Assembly: GCF_007859765.1 (NCBI RefSeq)
Contig: NZ_SIHJ01000001.1
Span: 1,178,767 to 1,242,766, forward strand
Source of the DNA: Posidoniimonas corsicana
GTDB taxonomy: Bacteria; Planctomycetota; Planctomycetia; Pirellulales; Lacipirellulaceae
Reading direction: 5' to 3'
DNA: 64,000 nt
Part shown: positions 34,739 to 43,889 of the stretch, in pieces
Layout: the number at the start of each line of letters is the position of its first letter
Position numbering within the stretch: position 1 is the stretch's first letter
Notes under the pieces: generated by a model
Database searches by the model: none
Seen by the model: only the letters and a program-made list of their open reading frames with translations
Told to the model about the DNA's origin: nothing
Made by a program: the position numbers and the translations under genes

Positions 34739-35920
34739 TCAACGCCGCAAGACGGATGCTCGCCGGACGCCCGGGCCGAGCGCGAAAGCCGCTAGCGGGA
34801 CCAGCGTCAGGAGCGAGGACGGGGCAGGCGCCGCAGAATAGGCAGCCGCCTCCGCCCCGCTCGCGGGGTAGGCCTGACGCCAAACGAGATAGTCCGCTTG
34901 GGAGTAGGCTCCGCCCAGGCCGTCGCGCCAAACCGTGTAGTCCGCGGCGTTCACGGCGCCGTCACGGTTGAAGTCTCCGGCGATTCCCTCCGGAACCACG
35001 ACGCTCCATCCCAGGTCCGCCAGCCCGGCGGCGTCCAGCGCGGTAAGCTCCTTCCTCACCGGCCCGTTGAAACTAGGGTCAAACAGGGCCTCCTGCGGGA
35101 CTACCGATCCCAGGATGGTGGAGGTTACCCCCTCGGCCCAGTGGCCGGCGGCCGGGTTGAGCGGTACCGGCCCGCCATACTCATTTACCGCGGCCGCTCC
35201 GATGAACCGGTTCGCCCCGTCCACCAACCCTTCGGACTGCAGGGTTGCGCTGCCGAATCCAAGCGCGTGGCCAAGCTCGTGGAGGGCCACCGAGTAGAGG
35301 TCCGTCTCACCCGCCCCCGGCAGTGAGCCGACGTCGCGATTCCAGGTGGTGCTGCCGTCGTTGTCGAATGAGATCGTCCCACCCCAATGGGCAAACCCAG
35401 ACGACTGGCCGCGGGTCTCATAGTCGGCGACAAAGGCTTCGTAGATCTGCTCGACCTGCGTCACGTCACTCTGAGTGAACAGACGGTAGTCGTAGCTGGA
35501 TCCGCCCACGCCAGCGCTGGCGATCTGGGAGCCGGCAAGCGCCGCCCCGCCTACAAACACGACGTACTCGTCTTGGGCGAAATCGTAGGAGGCGAGGCTG
35601 ACCGCTCGGCTGGCGTCGGTCGGGTGGTTCGGGTCGGCGAACTGCAGGTAGAAGTTCGCCGTGCCGCCCCCGACGCCGAAGAACCGGGCTGGCACCGACA
35701 CCGGCGAAAGCTGATCCTCAAGGATCGCGCTATAGTAGTCAGCCGCCGCCTCAACCGCAGTGCGGGCCTGCTGGCCCTGGGAGGTCGATGCGCTGAAGAA
35801 GCCGGATCCATCCTGGCTGTAGTCGATACGCAGGTTGACCGCTGTGCTCGGCACGGGAGCGGCGCCGATCGCGGCAGCCAGCAATAGCAGTAGCGGGCCT
35901 GCCGGCCTGGGCCAGGTCAT
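34739..35920 (-). CDS. Secreted metalloprotease with dockerin-like repeat and PEP-like sorting tail
   Basis: A 393-residue exported protein. Signal peptide (GPLLLLLAAAIGAAPVPSTA). The zinc site is VALHELGHALGFG with His214, Glu215 and His218, of the metzincin HExxHxxG type; the third ligand, normally His three residues later, is Ser224 here. LTALDAAGLADLGW downstream is typical of planctomycete PEP-CTERM metalloproteases. A single dockerin-like calcium repeat (GDFNRDGAVNAADYTVWRD) follows, then APAPSSLLTLVPLAAFALG and a basic end, which is a PEP-CTERM-like sorting signal with a degenerate motif. Probably cell-surface. Its relation to neighbours is unclear. Confidence 0.82.
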   Translation of the reverse strand: MTWPRPAGPLLLLLAAAIGAAPVPSTAVNLRIDYSQDGSGFFSASTSQGQQARTAVEAAADYYSAILEDQLSPVSVPARFFGVGGGTANFYLQFADPNHPTDASRAVSLASYDFAQDEYVVFVGGAALAGSQIASAGVGGSSYDYRLFTQSDVTQVEQIYEAFVADYETRGQSSGFAHWGGTISFDNDGSTTWNRDVGSLPGAGETDLYSVALHELGHALGFGSATLQSEGLVDGANRFIGAAAVNEYGGPVPLNPAAGHWAEGVTSTILGSVVPQEALFDPSFNGPVRKELTALDAAGLADLGWSVVVPEGIAGDFNRDGAVNAADYTVWRDGLGGAYSQADYLVWRQAYPASGAEAAAYSAAPAPSSLLTLVPLAAFALGPGVRRASVLRR

Positions 35921-36047
35921 TGGGGCGAGCCGTCCTGTTCCAATAGGGCGGGCGCCTGCCGCCCGCCGCCAAGCTTGAAGCTAGGCACGGGCGCGCAACG
36001 ACGCAAGCTTTCGCCCCGAAACACGGCAAGCCGCACAGCACGTGCCG

Positions 36048-37283
36048 TTAGAGCTTCGCGGCGATAATCGATCCGTTGTGGCCGCCGAATCCGAAGCTAT
36101 TGCTGAGGGCCACGCGCATCTCCCGCTGCTGCGGCTCGTTGGCCGTGTAGTTGAGGTCGCAGTCGGGGTCAGGATTCTGCAGATTGATGGTGGGCGGGCA
36201 GACGCCGTCCAGCAAACCCTTGATGCTGAGAATGAGCTCCACGCCGCCGCTCGCGCCCAGCAAGTGGCCCAGCTCGCTCTTCGTGCTCGAGACGTTCAGC
36301 TTGTAGGCGTGATCGCCGAACACCGACTTGATGCCGCGGGTCTCGGCCTTATCGCCCAGTGGCGTGCTGGTCCCGTGGGCGTTGATGTAGTCGACATCCT
36401 CTGCGTTCAGCTTGGCGTCCCGCATGGCGCAGGTCATCGCCCACGCGCCCCCCGATCCGTTCGGGTCGGGCTGCGTGATGTGCCCGCCATCGCCGCTAGC
36501 GCCGTAGCCAACAATCTCCGCAACGATCGGCGCATTGCGCGCCTTGGCGTGCTCGTACTCCTCGAAGACCAGCACGCCGGCGCCCTCTGCCAAGACGAAC
36601 CCGTCCCGCTCCAGGTCGAACGGGCGGCTGGCGCCCTGTGGGTCGTGCCCGCGTTCGGAGAGCGCCTTCATGTTGGCGAACCCGGCGAGGCCCATCTCGG
36701 TGCAGGCCGCCTCGCTGCCGCCCGTGATGACAACGTCGGCGTCGTCGTACTGGATGGCGCGGAAGGCGTCTCCCATGGCGTTGGTGGCGCTGGCGCAGGC
36801 GGTCGCAACCGCCACGTTGACGCCCTTCAGGCCGTAGTGGATTGACACGTGGCCCGAGGCCGCGTTGACCATCAGCTTCGGGATGGTAAACGCAGAAACC
36901 TTGTCCGGCCCCTTAAGGATCAGCCGGGTCTGTTGGGCCTCGATCTCGGTCAGGCCGCCGACTCCTGAACCGATGATTACGCCGCACCGGCGCAGATCCT
37001 CATTCGCGAAGTCGAGCCCCGACTCGTTCACTGCGTCCACCGCCGCCACATGGGCGAACTGGGTGAACCGGTCGATGCGCTTAGCCTCCTTCGCCGAGAT
37101 GTACGCCGAAGGGTCCCAGTCGTAGATGTCGCCGCCGAACTTGACCTTGTGGCGTGTTGTGTCAAACGCCTTGAGCTCGTGGATGCCACTCTTGCCGGCC
37201 AGGATGTTGGCCCAGAGCTCGTCAACCTTGCAGCCCAGGACGCTCACCACGCCCATGCCGGTTACAACCACACGCCGTTTCAT
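36048..37283 (-). CDS. fabF: Beta-ketoacyl-ACP synthase II
   Basis: A 411-residue condensing enzyme that elongates acyl-ACP with malonyl-ACP in type II fatty acid synthesis. The catalytic triad is intact: Cys163 in TACAS, His303 in NAHGTST and His340 in SELGHLLGASG, with Lys335 nearby. Full family length, ATG at 37283. It ends the rpmF-fabD-fabG-acpP-fabF run but is separated from acpP by 186 bases that hold a strong intrinsic terminator, so it is expressed by readthrough or from its own promoter within 37284-37357. Confidence 0.96.
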   Translation of the reverse strand: MKRRVVVTGMGVVSVLGCKVDELWANILAGKSGIHELKAFDTTRHKVKFGGDIYDWDPSAYISAKEAKRIDRFTQFAHVAAVDAVNESGLDFANEDLRRCGVIIGSGVGGLTEIEAQQTRLILKGPDKVSAFTIPKLMVNAASGHVSIHYGLKGVNVAVATACASATNAMGDAFRAIQYDDADVVITGGSEAACTEMGLAGFANMKALSERGHDPQGASRPFDLERDGFVLAEGAGVLVFEEYEHAKARNAPIVAEIVGYGASGDGGHITQPDPNGSGGAWAMTCAMRDAKLNAEDVDYINAHGTSTPLGDKAETRGIKSVFGDHAYKLNVSSTKSELGHLLGASGGVELILSIKGLLDGVCPPTINLQNPDPDCDLNYTANEPQQREMRVALSNSFGFGGHNGSIIAAKL

Positions 37284-37357
37284 AGCAGTCGCCCGCTGTC
37301 TAGTGTCGGAGGAAAGTCGCGTTCGAGGGCCGACGCGTCCGCGGACGCACAGAGCCC

Positions 37358-37392
37358 AAAAAAAAGGGCGCCGGGCTGCGAGGCCCAGCGCC
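37358..37392 (-). terminator. Intrinsic terminator between acpP and fabF
   Basis: On the minus strand GGCGCTGGGC pairs with GCCCGGCGCC (one G-U wobble) across a 6-base loop, followed by eight T. It is about 80 bases after the acpP stop. It would lower fabF relative to acpP, which is needed in large excess. Confidence 0.88.
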
Positions 37393-37469
37393 GTTGCACG
37401 CGCCGGCGTTACCCGGAACCGGCGGCAGGCGTCCTCTGACAGACGCCGGCCGCCCCGCCGTCGGCGGGG

Positions 37470-37709
37470 CTAGCTCCCCGAGTTGGCCTCGATGAATTCC
37501 ACCGCCTGGCCAACGGTCTGGATCTTCTCCGCGGCGTCGTCGGGGATATTGATGTCGAACTCTTCCTCCAGCTCCATCACGAGTTCGACCGTGTCGAGCG
37601 AGTCGGCGCCGAGGTCGTTCACGAACGATGTGTCCGCGGTGATCTTTTCTTTGTCGACACCGAGCTGCTCAGCCACGATGTCCGTGACGCGTTCCAATAC
37701 CGAGGCCAC
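37470..37709 (-). CDS. acpP: Acyl carrier protein
   Basis: A 79-residue acidic carrier whose phosphopantetheine attachment site is Ser37 in [10 protein letters not shown]. It shuttles acyl intermediates between the fatty-acid synthase enzymes. The start is a GTG at 37709 with AAGGAGAA upstream. It follows fabG by 287 bases and precedes a terminator. Length and sequence are typical. Confidence 0.97.
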   Translation of the reverse strand: MASVLERVTDIVAEQLGVDKEKITADTSFVNDLGADSLDTVELVMELEEEFDINIPDDAAEKIQTVGQAVEFIEANSGS

Positions 37710-37996
37710 TACAGTTCTCCTTGAATCCGCTTGCGGTACGCTTCTAATCGGGCCGTCTGCCGTGGCGATTGGGCGGGGCTTAGCGGAAGGCCCTGCCGCC
37801 CACTACCAGGAGCGACTAGCGACGCCCCCGGCCGAGGTCCGGGAATCAGTTGGTAGGGTGTTTTGCCTGCAGACTCCGCGTGGAGGTTGACCTCTCAAAA
37901 TAGAGGAGTTCCACAAGCGAGGTCAAGGTATAGCCGTTTGGGTTGGGGCTGTCTAGGTCGACCCGCGAAGCGGGGCAGCGGGCGGTTTTGGAGGGG

Positions 37997-38785
37997 TTAA
38001 CCGGTCATCCCGCCGTCGATTGTGATCACCTGTCCGGTGATGTACGCGGCCGAGTCGCTCGCCAGGAACAGCGCCGCGTCCGCCACCTCTTCGGGCTCAC
38101 CGAGCCGCTGAAGGGGGATGCGCTGCTTCACCACGTCGTGGAAGGCGTCACCGCCCGCCTCGGCCAGGATGTCGGTCATGTCAGAGCGAATGAAGCCGGG
38201 GCAGATCGCGTTGACGGTGATCGGGCGCCGCTTGCTGCCGAGTTCCTTCGCGACCGTTTGGGTGAATCCGATCACGCCCGCCTTCGACGCCGAATAGTTC
38301 GCCTGCCCCGGGTTGCCCATCAGGCCCGAGATGCTGGAGATGTTGATGATGCGTCCGCGCTTGGCGCGGACCATCACCTGCGCCACGGCGCGGGTGAACA
38401 GGAAGACCGACCGCAGGTTGGACGAGATGACGTCCCCCCAGTCGTCGTCGGACATGCGGAGCAGCAGGGTGTCGCGGGTGATGCCGGCGTTGTTGACCAG
38501 GATGTCAATCCCGCCCCACTTTTCCGATACGGCGTCGACGGTCTGCTGCACCTGGGCTGAGTCGCAGACGTCGCACTGGTGGACGCTCGCCTCGCCGCCC
38601 GCATCGCGGATCGCCTGGGCGACCTCTTCCAGCTTCTCGACGTTCCTGGCGACGCAAGCCACCGTTGCGCCGGCGCGGCCCAGCCGCAGCGCGATCGCAC
38701 GGCCGATGCCGCGTGATGCGCCGGTCACCAATGCGGTGCGTCCTGTGAGGTCGGATGTTACCTGTGCTTTACTCGGTTCAGCCAT
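37997..38785 (-). CDS. fabG: 3-oxoacyl-ACP reductase
   Basis: A 262-residue short-chain dehydrogenase that reduces beta-ketoacyl-ACP with NADPH. The nucleotide-binding TGASRGIG is at 21-28; NNAG, the catalytic Ser in NISSISG, and YSASK with Tyr and Lys are all present, as is the C-terminal YITGQVITIDGGM. ATG at 38785 with AGGAG upstream. It lies between fabD and acpP, the usual cluster order, so a role in fatty acid synthesis rather than another SDR function is likely. Confidence 0.95.
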   Translation of the reverse strand: MAEPSKAQVTSDLTGRTALVTGASRGIGRAIALRLGRAGATVACVARNVEKLEEVAQAIRDAGGEASVHQCDVCDSAQVQQTVDAVSEKWGGIDILVNNAGITRDTLLLRMSDDDWGDVISSNLRSVFLFTRAVAQVMVRAKRGRIINISSISGLMGNPGQANYSASKAGVIGFTQTVAKELGSKRRPITVNAICPGFIRSDMTDILAEAGGDAFHDVVKQRIPLQRLGEPEEVADAALFLASDSAAYITGQVITIDGGMTG

Positions 38786-38842
38786 CGCGGCTCCTAGCAG
38801 AAACTTCAGCTCTATAGGGACGGCGCCTGAGGATGCCTGCCG

Positions 38843-39757
38843 CTAGGCGGGGACGCTCTCGCAAGGCAGCTTTCGATTGATCCGCTTCAACAGCCCCCGC
38901 AGCACCCGACCAGGGCCAACCTCGTACACCGTGTCGACGCCGAAGTCATCGATCATCCGCCGCATCGAGTCCTCCCAACGCACCGGGCTCACCACCTGCT
39001 TGACCAGCAGGGAGCGGATTTCTTCGGGGTCGTCGTGCACGCCCGCGTCAACATTGCAGATCACCGGGATCTGCGGCGTGCCGATGGTGACACCGGCCAG
39101 CTTCGCCTGCAGGCGATCGACCGCGGGCTGCATTAGGCTGGTGTGGAACGCGCCGGCGACAGCCAGCGGCACAACCCGCATTGCGCCCGCCTTGTCGGCC
39201 AGCTCCGCGACCCGCTCGCAGGCCGTGGTCCCGCCGGAAACCACCGTGTTGCCAGGGCAGAGGAGGTTGGCGATCTCGAGGGTGTCCTCGCCGCGGGCCT
39301 GATCGACGAGGTCCGCAATCTGAGGCACTTCCAGACCGAGCACGCTCACCATCCCTGACGGCGTTGCTTCGGCGGCGTCCTGCATTGCGGCGCCGCGTTC
39401 GGCCACGACCCGCAACCCGTCCTCGAAAGAGATGGCCCCGGCGAATGCGAGAGCCGTGTACTCGCCCAGGCTGAGCCCGGCGGTCACCACACAGTTGTCG
39501 ACAACCGCGGGGTCGTCCAGTCGAAGCTGCTCAAGCGCCGCCAGGCTGCTCACGTAGAGCGCTGGCTGGCTGTAGGCGGTAGAGTCAAGGTCCTCGGCCG
39601 GGCCGTTGACGCACAGTTTCAGCAAGTCGTAGCCGAGGATCTGGGCGGCCGCGTCAAACTGCTCGCGAGCCACGATCGACCGCTCGCACAGCTCAGCGGC
39701 CATGCCCACCGTCTGGGCGCCTTGGCCGGGGAAGAGCAGGGCGGTTCGAGAGCTCAT
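38843..39757 (-). CDS. fabD: Malonyl-CoA:ACP transacylase
   Basis: A 304-residue enzyme that moves malonyl from CoA to ACP. The N-terminal LFPGQGAQ, the nucleophile Ser96 in GLSLGEY and His205 in AGAFHTSLM mark the family. The nucleophile elbow normally reads GHSLGE; the His is Leu95 here, which is unusual but adjacent to rather than part of the Ser-His pair. It follows rpmF by 46 bases and precedes fabG by 57. plsX and fabH, usually between rpmF and fabD, are missing. Confidence 0.93.
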   Translation of the reverse strand: MSSRTALLFPGQGAQTVGMAAELCERSIVAREQFDAAAQILGYDLLKLCVNGPAEDLDSTAYSQPALYVSSLAALEQLRLDDPAVVDNCVVTAGLSLGEYTALAFAGAISFEDGLRVVAERGAAMQDAAEATPSGMVSVLGLEVPQIADLVDQARGEDTLEIANLLCPGNTVVSGGTTACERVAELADKAGAMRVVPLAVAGAFHTSLMQPAVDRLQAKLAGVTIGTPQIPVICNVDAGVHDDPEEIRSLLVKQVVSPVRWEDSMRRMIDDFGVDTVYEVGPGRVLRGLLKRINRKLPCESVPA

Positions 39758-39803
39758 AAGATGCTTAGCTCGGCAGGGTCAACGCGGCGATTGCGACGAC
39801 GGT

Positions 39804-39986
39804 TTAGCTGGCCTCAACGACCGTGCGGCCCATGTAATGGCCACAGTTCGGATTCGGGCAGACCGTGTGCGTGGGGATCATCGTCCCGCACTTCGGGCAC
39901 GCGTGGAGCTGCCGGGCCTGGAGGGCGTCGTGACTACGGCGCTTGCCGCTGCGTGAGTTCGAGTGTTTTCTCTTCGGGACAGCCAT
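39804..39986 (-). CDS. rpmF: 50S ribosomal protein L32
   Basis: A 60-residue ribosomal protein beginning [19 protein letters not shown], with the four zinc-binding cysteines in ACPKCG and VCPNPNCG, so it is the zinc-containing form. It heads the fab cluster as in many bacteria, where rpmF is joined to plsX-fabH-fabD. The upstream partner gene yceD is not present: a divergent GNAT gene lies on the other side of a 266-base gap that should hold both promoters. Confidence 0.97.
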   Translation of the reverse strand: MAVPKRKHSNSRSGKRRSHDALQARQLHACPKCGTMIPTHTVCPNPNCGHYMGRTVVEAS

Positions 39987-40252
39987 TTCCGGCGCCTTCT
40001 ACTAATCTGGGGGCCCATGGTTTGGGGCCCAGTGCCAGGGCGGCCCATCCGTCGGGCGGCCCCTGTACGGTATCGGGGGGTCATCGAAGCCCCATAGAGT
40101 AGCGGTGTGGCCTCAAAGCTGTCAATGGCTGCCAGCACCCCCGCTAAGACGGGTAGGCCCACGGGGGCAATGCCCTCCGGCCCCCGACTACAAACGCTCC
40201 GGCTGCTAGAATGCGGCCTGATTCGCCGCGATTCCTGCCAGAAAGAGGCGCC

Positions 40253-40738
40253 ATGGCCGTCGATATTGTGCCGATCAACTACCGATCCCCCGCCCACCGG
40301 TGGGCGTTGGTTTCGCTGCTGGACTCCTACGCAGACACCCCCCAGGGGAGCGGTACCGGCATGACCGACGAGGCCCGCCAGAACGTCTCTGCGATGCTCG
40401 AGGCCACGCCAAACGCCTGCGTCTTGATGGCCGTTGACGGCGACGCGCCCGTGGGAACGGCGGTCTGCTGCCAGACATTCAGCACGTTTTCCGCGCGACC
40501 CGTCCTCAACCTGCACGACCTGGTGGTCGCGGCGGACCGCCGCGGCCTGGGGATCGGGCGGCGCCTGATGGAGTCGGTCGAGGCGGAGGCCCGACGGCGC
40601 GGCTGCTGCTACCTGACGCTCGAAGTCGTGGCTGACAACGAGCAGGCCAAATCGCTGTACCGCGGGTGCGGGTTTTTAGGGGGGGACTCAGCTAACCCAC
40701 CCGGCGCGATGCTGTTCTGGAAGAAGCCGCTCAACTGA
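40253..40738 (+). CDS. GNAT family acetyltransferase
   Basis: A 161-residue N-acetyltransferase. The acetyl-CoA pyrophosphate-binding motif is RGLGIGRRLM, preceded by the beta strand LNLHDLVVAADR and followed by YLTLEVVADNEQAKSLYRGCGF, which is the family's C-terminal core. The ATG at 40253 is preferred because AAAGAGGCG precedes it. Divergent from rpmF and convergent with gltX. The substrate cannot be inferred. Confidence 0.9.
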   Translation: MAVDIVPINYRSPAHRWALVSLLDSYADTPQGSGTGMTDEARQNVSAMLEATPNACVLMAVDGDAPVGTAVCCQTFSTFSARPVLNLHDLVVAADRRGLGIGRRLMESVEAEARRRGCCYLTLEVVADNEQAKSLYRGCGFLGGDSANPPGAMLFWKKPLN

Positions 40739-40777
40739 CGCGGGACGCGGCCGGTCCGCCCGCCCCCGCTGGCCGGC

Positions 40778-42343
40778 TTACCCCGCCAGCGACAAGGCCC
40801 GTTCGATCCTGGCCAGGCAGCGGTCGCGGCCGAGAATGGCGAGCGTCTCGTAGACGCCAAATCCTACCGCCTTGCCGGTCACCGCGACCCGTATTGCGTG
40901 GATCACCTGGCCAATCTTCACCCCTTCGGCCTCGAGAAGCGACTGCAGGCAGGCTTCGGTCGACTCCGTAGTAAACGGCTCAAGGCCCGCCAACCGCTCG
41001 CCAAACTTCCGCAGCAGGTCGGCGGCCTCCTCCGGTTTCGTGATCCGCTTGGCAAAGGCCTTCTCGTCGTACTGCAGCTCGTCATCCGCGACAAAGAACT
41101 CTTGGTAATCGAGGATGTCGCCCGCGGTCTTGATCCGGTCGCCGGCTGGCTCAACGATCGCCGTCACGTAGGGGCCGGCCTCACAAGGTGGGGGAGACTC
41201 CAGATAGCCGGCCCGCTTGAGGAAGTCGACGCACCAGGCGGCCTTCTGCTTCAGCGGGAGCTGCTGCATAGCCCGATCCTGAAACGCCTGCAGCTTGCTC
41301 GGGTCGAAGCTTGCCGGCGCCTTGTTCACGCCGATTAAGTCGAAGGACTCAATCATCTCCTCGCGAGTGAACTCCTCGCGCGAGTCATCCAGCGACCACC
41401 CAAGCAACAGCAGGTAGTTGAGAATAGCGTCTGGCAGGTAGCCAACCTGCTCGTAGAAGTCGACGATCACCGGGTTAAAGGTCTCGGCCGCGGTCTCCAG
41501 CCCGAGCAGCTCGGCAACGTGCTGACCGTGCTGGTTCAGCGCGGCGAAATCGCGGTTCTTGAGGTACTTGTCGAGCTTGCGTTTACTCAGTTTGGTCTTG
41601 CTGCCCGGCTCGGCGACGAACGGGACGTGGGCGAACTCGGGCAACTGGTACCCGAGCCGTTCGGCGATGAACGCCTGACGCGGCGTGTTGGACAGGTGCT
41701 CCTCCGCGCGGATCACGTGCGAGATCTGCATCTGGTGGTCGTCAACGACCGTCGCCAGGTGGTACAGGCAGGAGCCGTCCGCCCGTTGAATTACGTGGTC
41801 CTGCTCCCGCGTCCAGGCGAAGCGGACCTCGCCGCGCACTAAGTCCTGCAGCACCAGCTCGCCCTCACGGGGCATTCTCAAACGCACCACTCCCTGGCGG
41901 CCCTCGGCCTCGAACGCGGCGGCCTGCTCCGGCGTTTCCGCCATCCAGCTCCGGCTGTACGTAAACGACCCGCCCGCCTGCTGGGCGGCCTCACGCTCGG
42001 CCTGCAGCTCTTCCGGCTTGGCGTAGTCGCGGTAGGCGTCGCCCTGGGCAAGCAGCTGATCGACCGCGACCTGGTAGCGATCGCCACGCTGCGACTGGTA
42101 GTACGGCCCGAACTCGCCGCCCGACTCGGGGCCTTCGTCCCAGTCGAGCCCCAGCCAGCGGAAGCCGTGCAGGATGGGCGCCAGGGCTTCCTCCACGTTG
42201 CGTTGCTGGTCGGTGTCGTCGATCCGCAGCAGGAACTGACCCCCGTGCTTGCGGGCGAAGAGCCAGTTGAACAGCGCGGTGCGGACGCCGCCGATGTGGA
42301 GGTAGCCGGTTGGGCTCGGCGCGAAACGGGTGCGGACAGTCAT
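40778..42343 (-). CDS. gltX: Glutamyl-tRNA synthetase
   Basis: A 521-residue class I synthetase that charges tRNA-Glu. The HIGH-type signature is in [20 protein letters not shown] and the KMSKS-type loop is KTKLSKRKL. The C-terminal helical anticodon-binding region is present, so it is a full synthetase rather than the shorter glutamyl-Q enzyme. ATG at 42343. It precedes no obvious operon partner; a membrane protein gene lies 56 bases upstream. Confidence 0.95.
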   Translation of the reverse strand: MTVRTRFAPSPTGYLHIGGVRTALFNWLFARKHGGQFLLRIDDTDQQRNVEEALAPILHGFRWLGLDWDEGPESGGEFGPYYQSQRGDRYQVAVDQLLAQGDAYRDYAKPEELQAEREAAQQAGGSFTYSRSWMAETPEQAAAFEAEGRQGVVRLRMPREGELVLQDLVRGEVRFAWTREQDHVIQRADGSCLYHLATVVDDHQMQISHVIRAEEHLSNTPRQAFIAERLGYQLPEFAHVPFVAEPGSKTKLSKRKLDKYLKNRDFAALNQHGQHVAELLGLETAAETFNPVIVDFYEQVGYLPDAILNYLLLLGWSLDDSREEFTREEMIESFDLIGVNKAPASFDPSKLQAFQDRAMQQLPLKQKAAWCVDFLKRAGYLESPPPCEAGPYVTAIVEPAGDRIKTAGDILDYQEFFVADDELQYDEKAFAKRITKPEEAADLLRKFGERLAGLEPFTTESTEACLQSLLEAEGVKIGQVIHAIRVAVTGKAVGFGVYETLAILGRDRCLARIERALSLAG

Positions 42344-42399
42344 AGCGGTAGCGGGCCTACGCGGTGCGGGTGCAAGGGCGTGATTCTACGCCAATCCCC

Positions 42400-43572
42400 T
42401 TACGCCGCGTAGCGTCCGTTCGCTTTTTGCTTCCGCAGCCGCTTGCGTTCGGCCTTGGAAAGCTTGCGCCGTGGAGCATCGTCGTCCTCGTACTCGGCGT
42501 CGCCCTCAGAGCCGTCAGTCCAGCGGGACTCGCTAGAGGCCGCCGGCGTCGGCGCCGACTTGCGGCGGGCCGCGCGGCGGGCGGAACGCGAGTCGGTCTC
42601 CTCTTCGTCCGCCTCAGAATCAGACTGCACTGTCGGGCGTTCGAACTTCACGGTCGTCGGCGCCGGACTGGGGGCCGATTTCTCCTTCTTGACCTCGTCG
42701 GCACGCGGCTTGGCGGCCTTGACCGGCTTGGGCTTCTTGACCGGAGCGTTGATGACGCCGTCGGTCTCCAGCAGCACGCGGCGGACGTAGGCCAGCTGGG
42801 CCCCTAGCCCAAGAACTAGCCCGCAGAGCAGCCCGCCGATCTCGAACAACCCGGCGTGCTCAGACACGCCGGCGGGGAGAGCGCCCGTCGCCCCACACCA
42901 CGAGACAATCACGCCAACCACGGCCAGCACGGCGAGCGATAGCGATAGCGGACTCTCGACAACGTCAGCAGCCGGACGGAAACTGATCACCCCAGCGGCA
43001 ATCACCAACCCGGTCATCCACCAGCCGGCGCCTCCCAACGGGGCGAACCCGGTGAGCGTGCTGAGCTGCTGCGCCAGGGCCGAGCCCAGGCCTACCGAGT
43101 AGGCGGCGCTGAGCGTCACCGCCGCGCAGGCCGCAACCGCCCACCACCGGTACCGCCCGCGGACGTCGTCCGTGCGATTCGACCGGAGGCCGTAGATCAC
43201 ACCGCACATCCCGCCCAGCGCCAGCAGCAGGGCGCCGGCAAACCAGCCGCCGATCGAAGCCGGCGACGATCCACCGATCATGCTTGCAAGAGCGGTCGGA
43301 AGCGACGCGTGGAAGTACTGAGCCGCAACCACGCCGCCGCTGGCGGCTAGGCCCAACGCGATCGCGCCAGCCAGCGACGCGCCCTTGGTTGGGAGCACGC
43401 CCCGAGCAACGGCGAAACTGGGGCTCGCCGCGTCTGGCGCAAACCGGCGCTTCTTTACAGGGGGAGTGTCAGCCGAGTCCGGGCCGGTTGGCCCGTCGGC
43501 GACGCCGCCGGCGTTCCGCGTCCCGTCGTTGAGCATCCGTCGTCGGCGATCATCCCTTCCTCCAGCTGCCAT
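42400..43572 (-). CDS. Membrane protein with a charged cytoplasmic tail
   Basis: About 390 residues from an ATG at 43572 (the frame continues to 43599). After a basic, disordered N terminus there are roughly six hydrophobic segments between about residues 65 and 280 (SLAGAIALGLAASGGVVAA, IGGWFAGALLLALGGMCGV, WAVAACAAVTLSAAYSVG, WWMTGLVIAAGVISF, LSLAVLAVVGVIVSWCGA, IGGLLCGLVLGLGAQLAYV). The last ~110 residues are rich in Lys, Glu, Ser and Arg and probably disordered. I recognise no family. It may be co-transcribed with gltX. Confidence 0.7.
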   Translation of the reverse strand: MAAGGRDDRRRRMLNDGTRNAGGVADGPTGPDSADTPPVKKRRFAPDAASPSFAVARGVLPTKGASLAGAIALGLAASGGVVAAQYFHASLPTALASMIGGSSPASIGGWFAGALLLALGGMCGVIYGLRSNRTDDVRGRYRWWAVAACAAVTLSAAYSVGLGSALAQQLSTLTGFAPLGGAGWWMTGLVIAAGVISFRPAADVVESPLSLSLAVLAVVGVIVSWCGATGALPAGVSEHAGLFEIGGLLCGLVLGLGAQLAYVRRVLLETDGVINAPVKKPKPVKAAKPRADEVKKEKSAPSPAPTTVKFERPTVQSDSEADEEETDSRSARRAARRKSAPTPAASSESRWTDGSEGDAEYEDDDAPRRKLSKAERKRLRKQKANGRYAA

Positions 43573-43889
43573 CAGCGTTCCCTCGCCTAAGCCCGGCATC
43601 CCGCGGGCGGTCGATTGGTCAGAGACAAGCGTGGCGCTGCGGGGCCACGAACCGGTTGTTCCCTACAACCTTTCGGATCGGCATATGCGACCCGGAGGTT
43701 TCAGTCGGCGGGCTCATAAATCGGGTTGGGCAAGCAGCGCAAACGCCGACTGCTAGCGGTTGCGCCGGCTGGGTCGCGCCCAACCGTATCGCTGTAACGT
43801 GTTTGAAGCGAGTGGTTTGCCGAGCGGCCCTGCGTGACCTAGTTTTGCCGAGTAGCGTCCGCAAGAACCATTATTCCCGCCCCGGCGAG

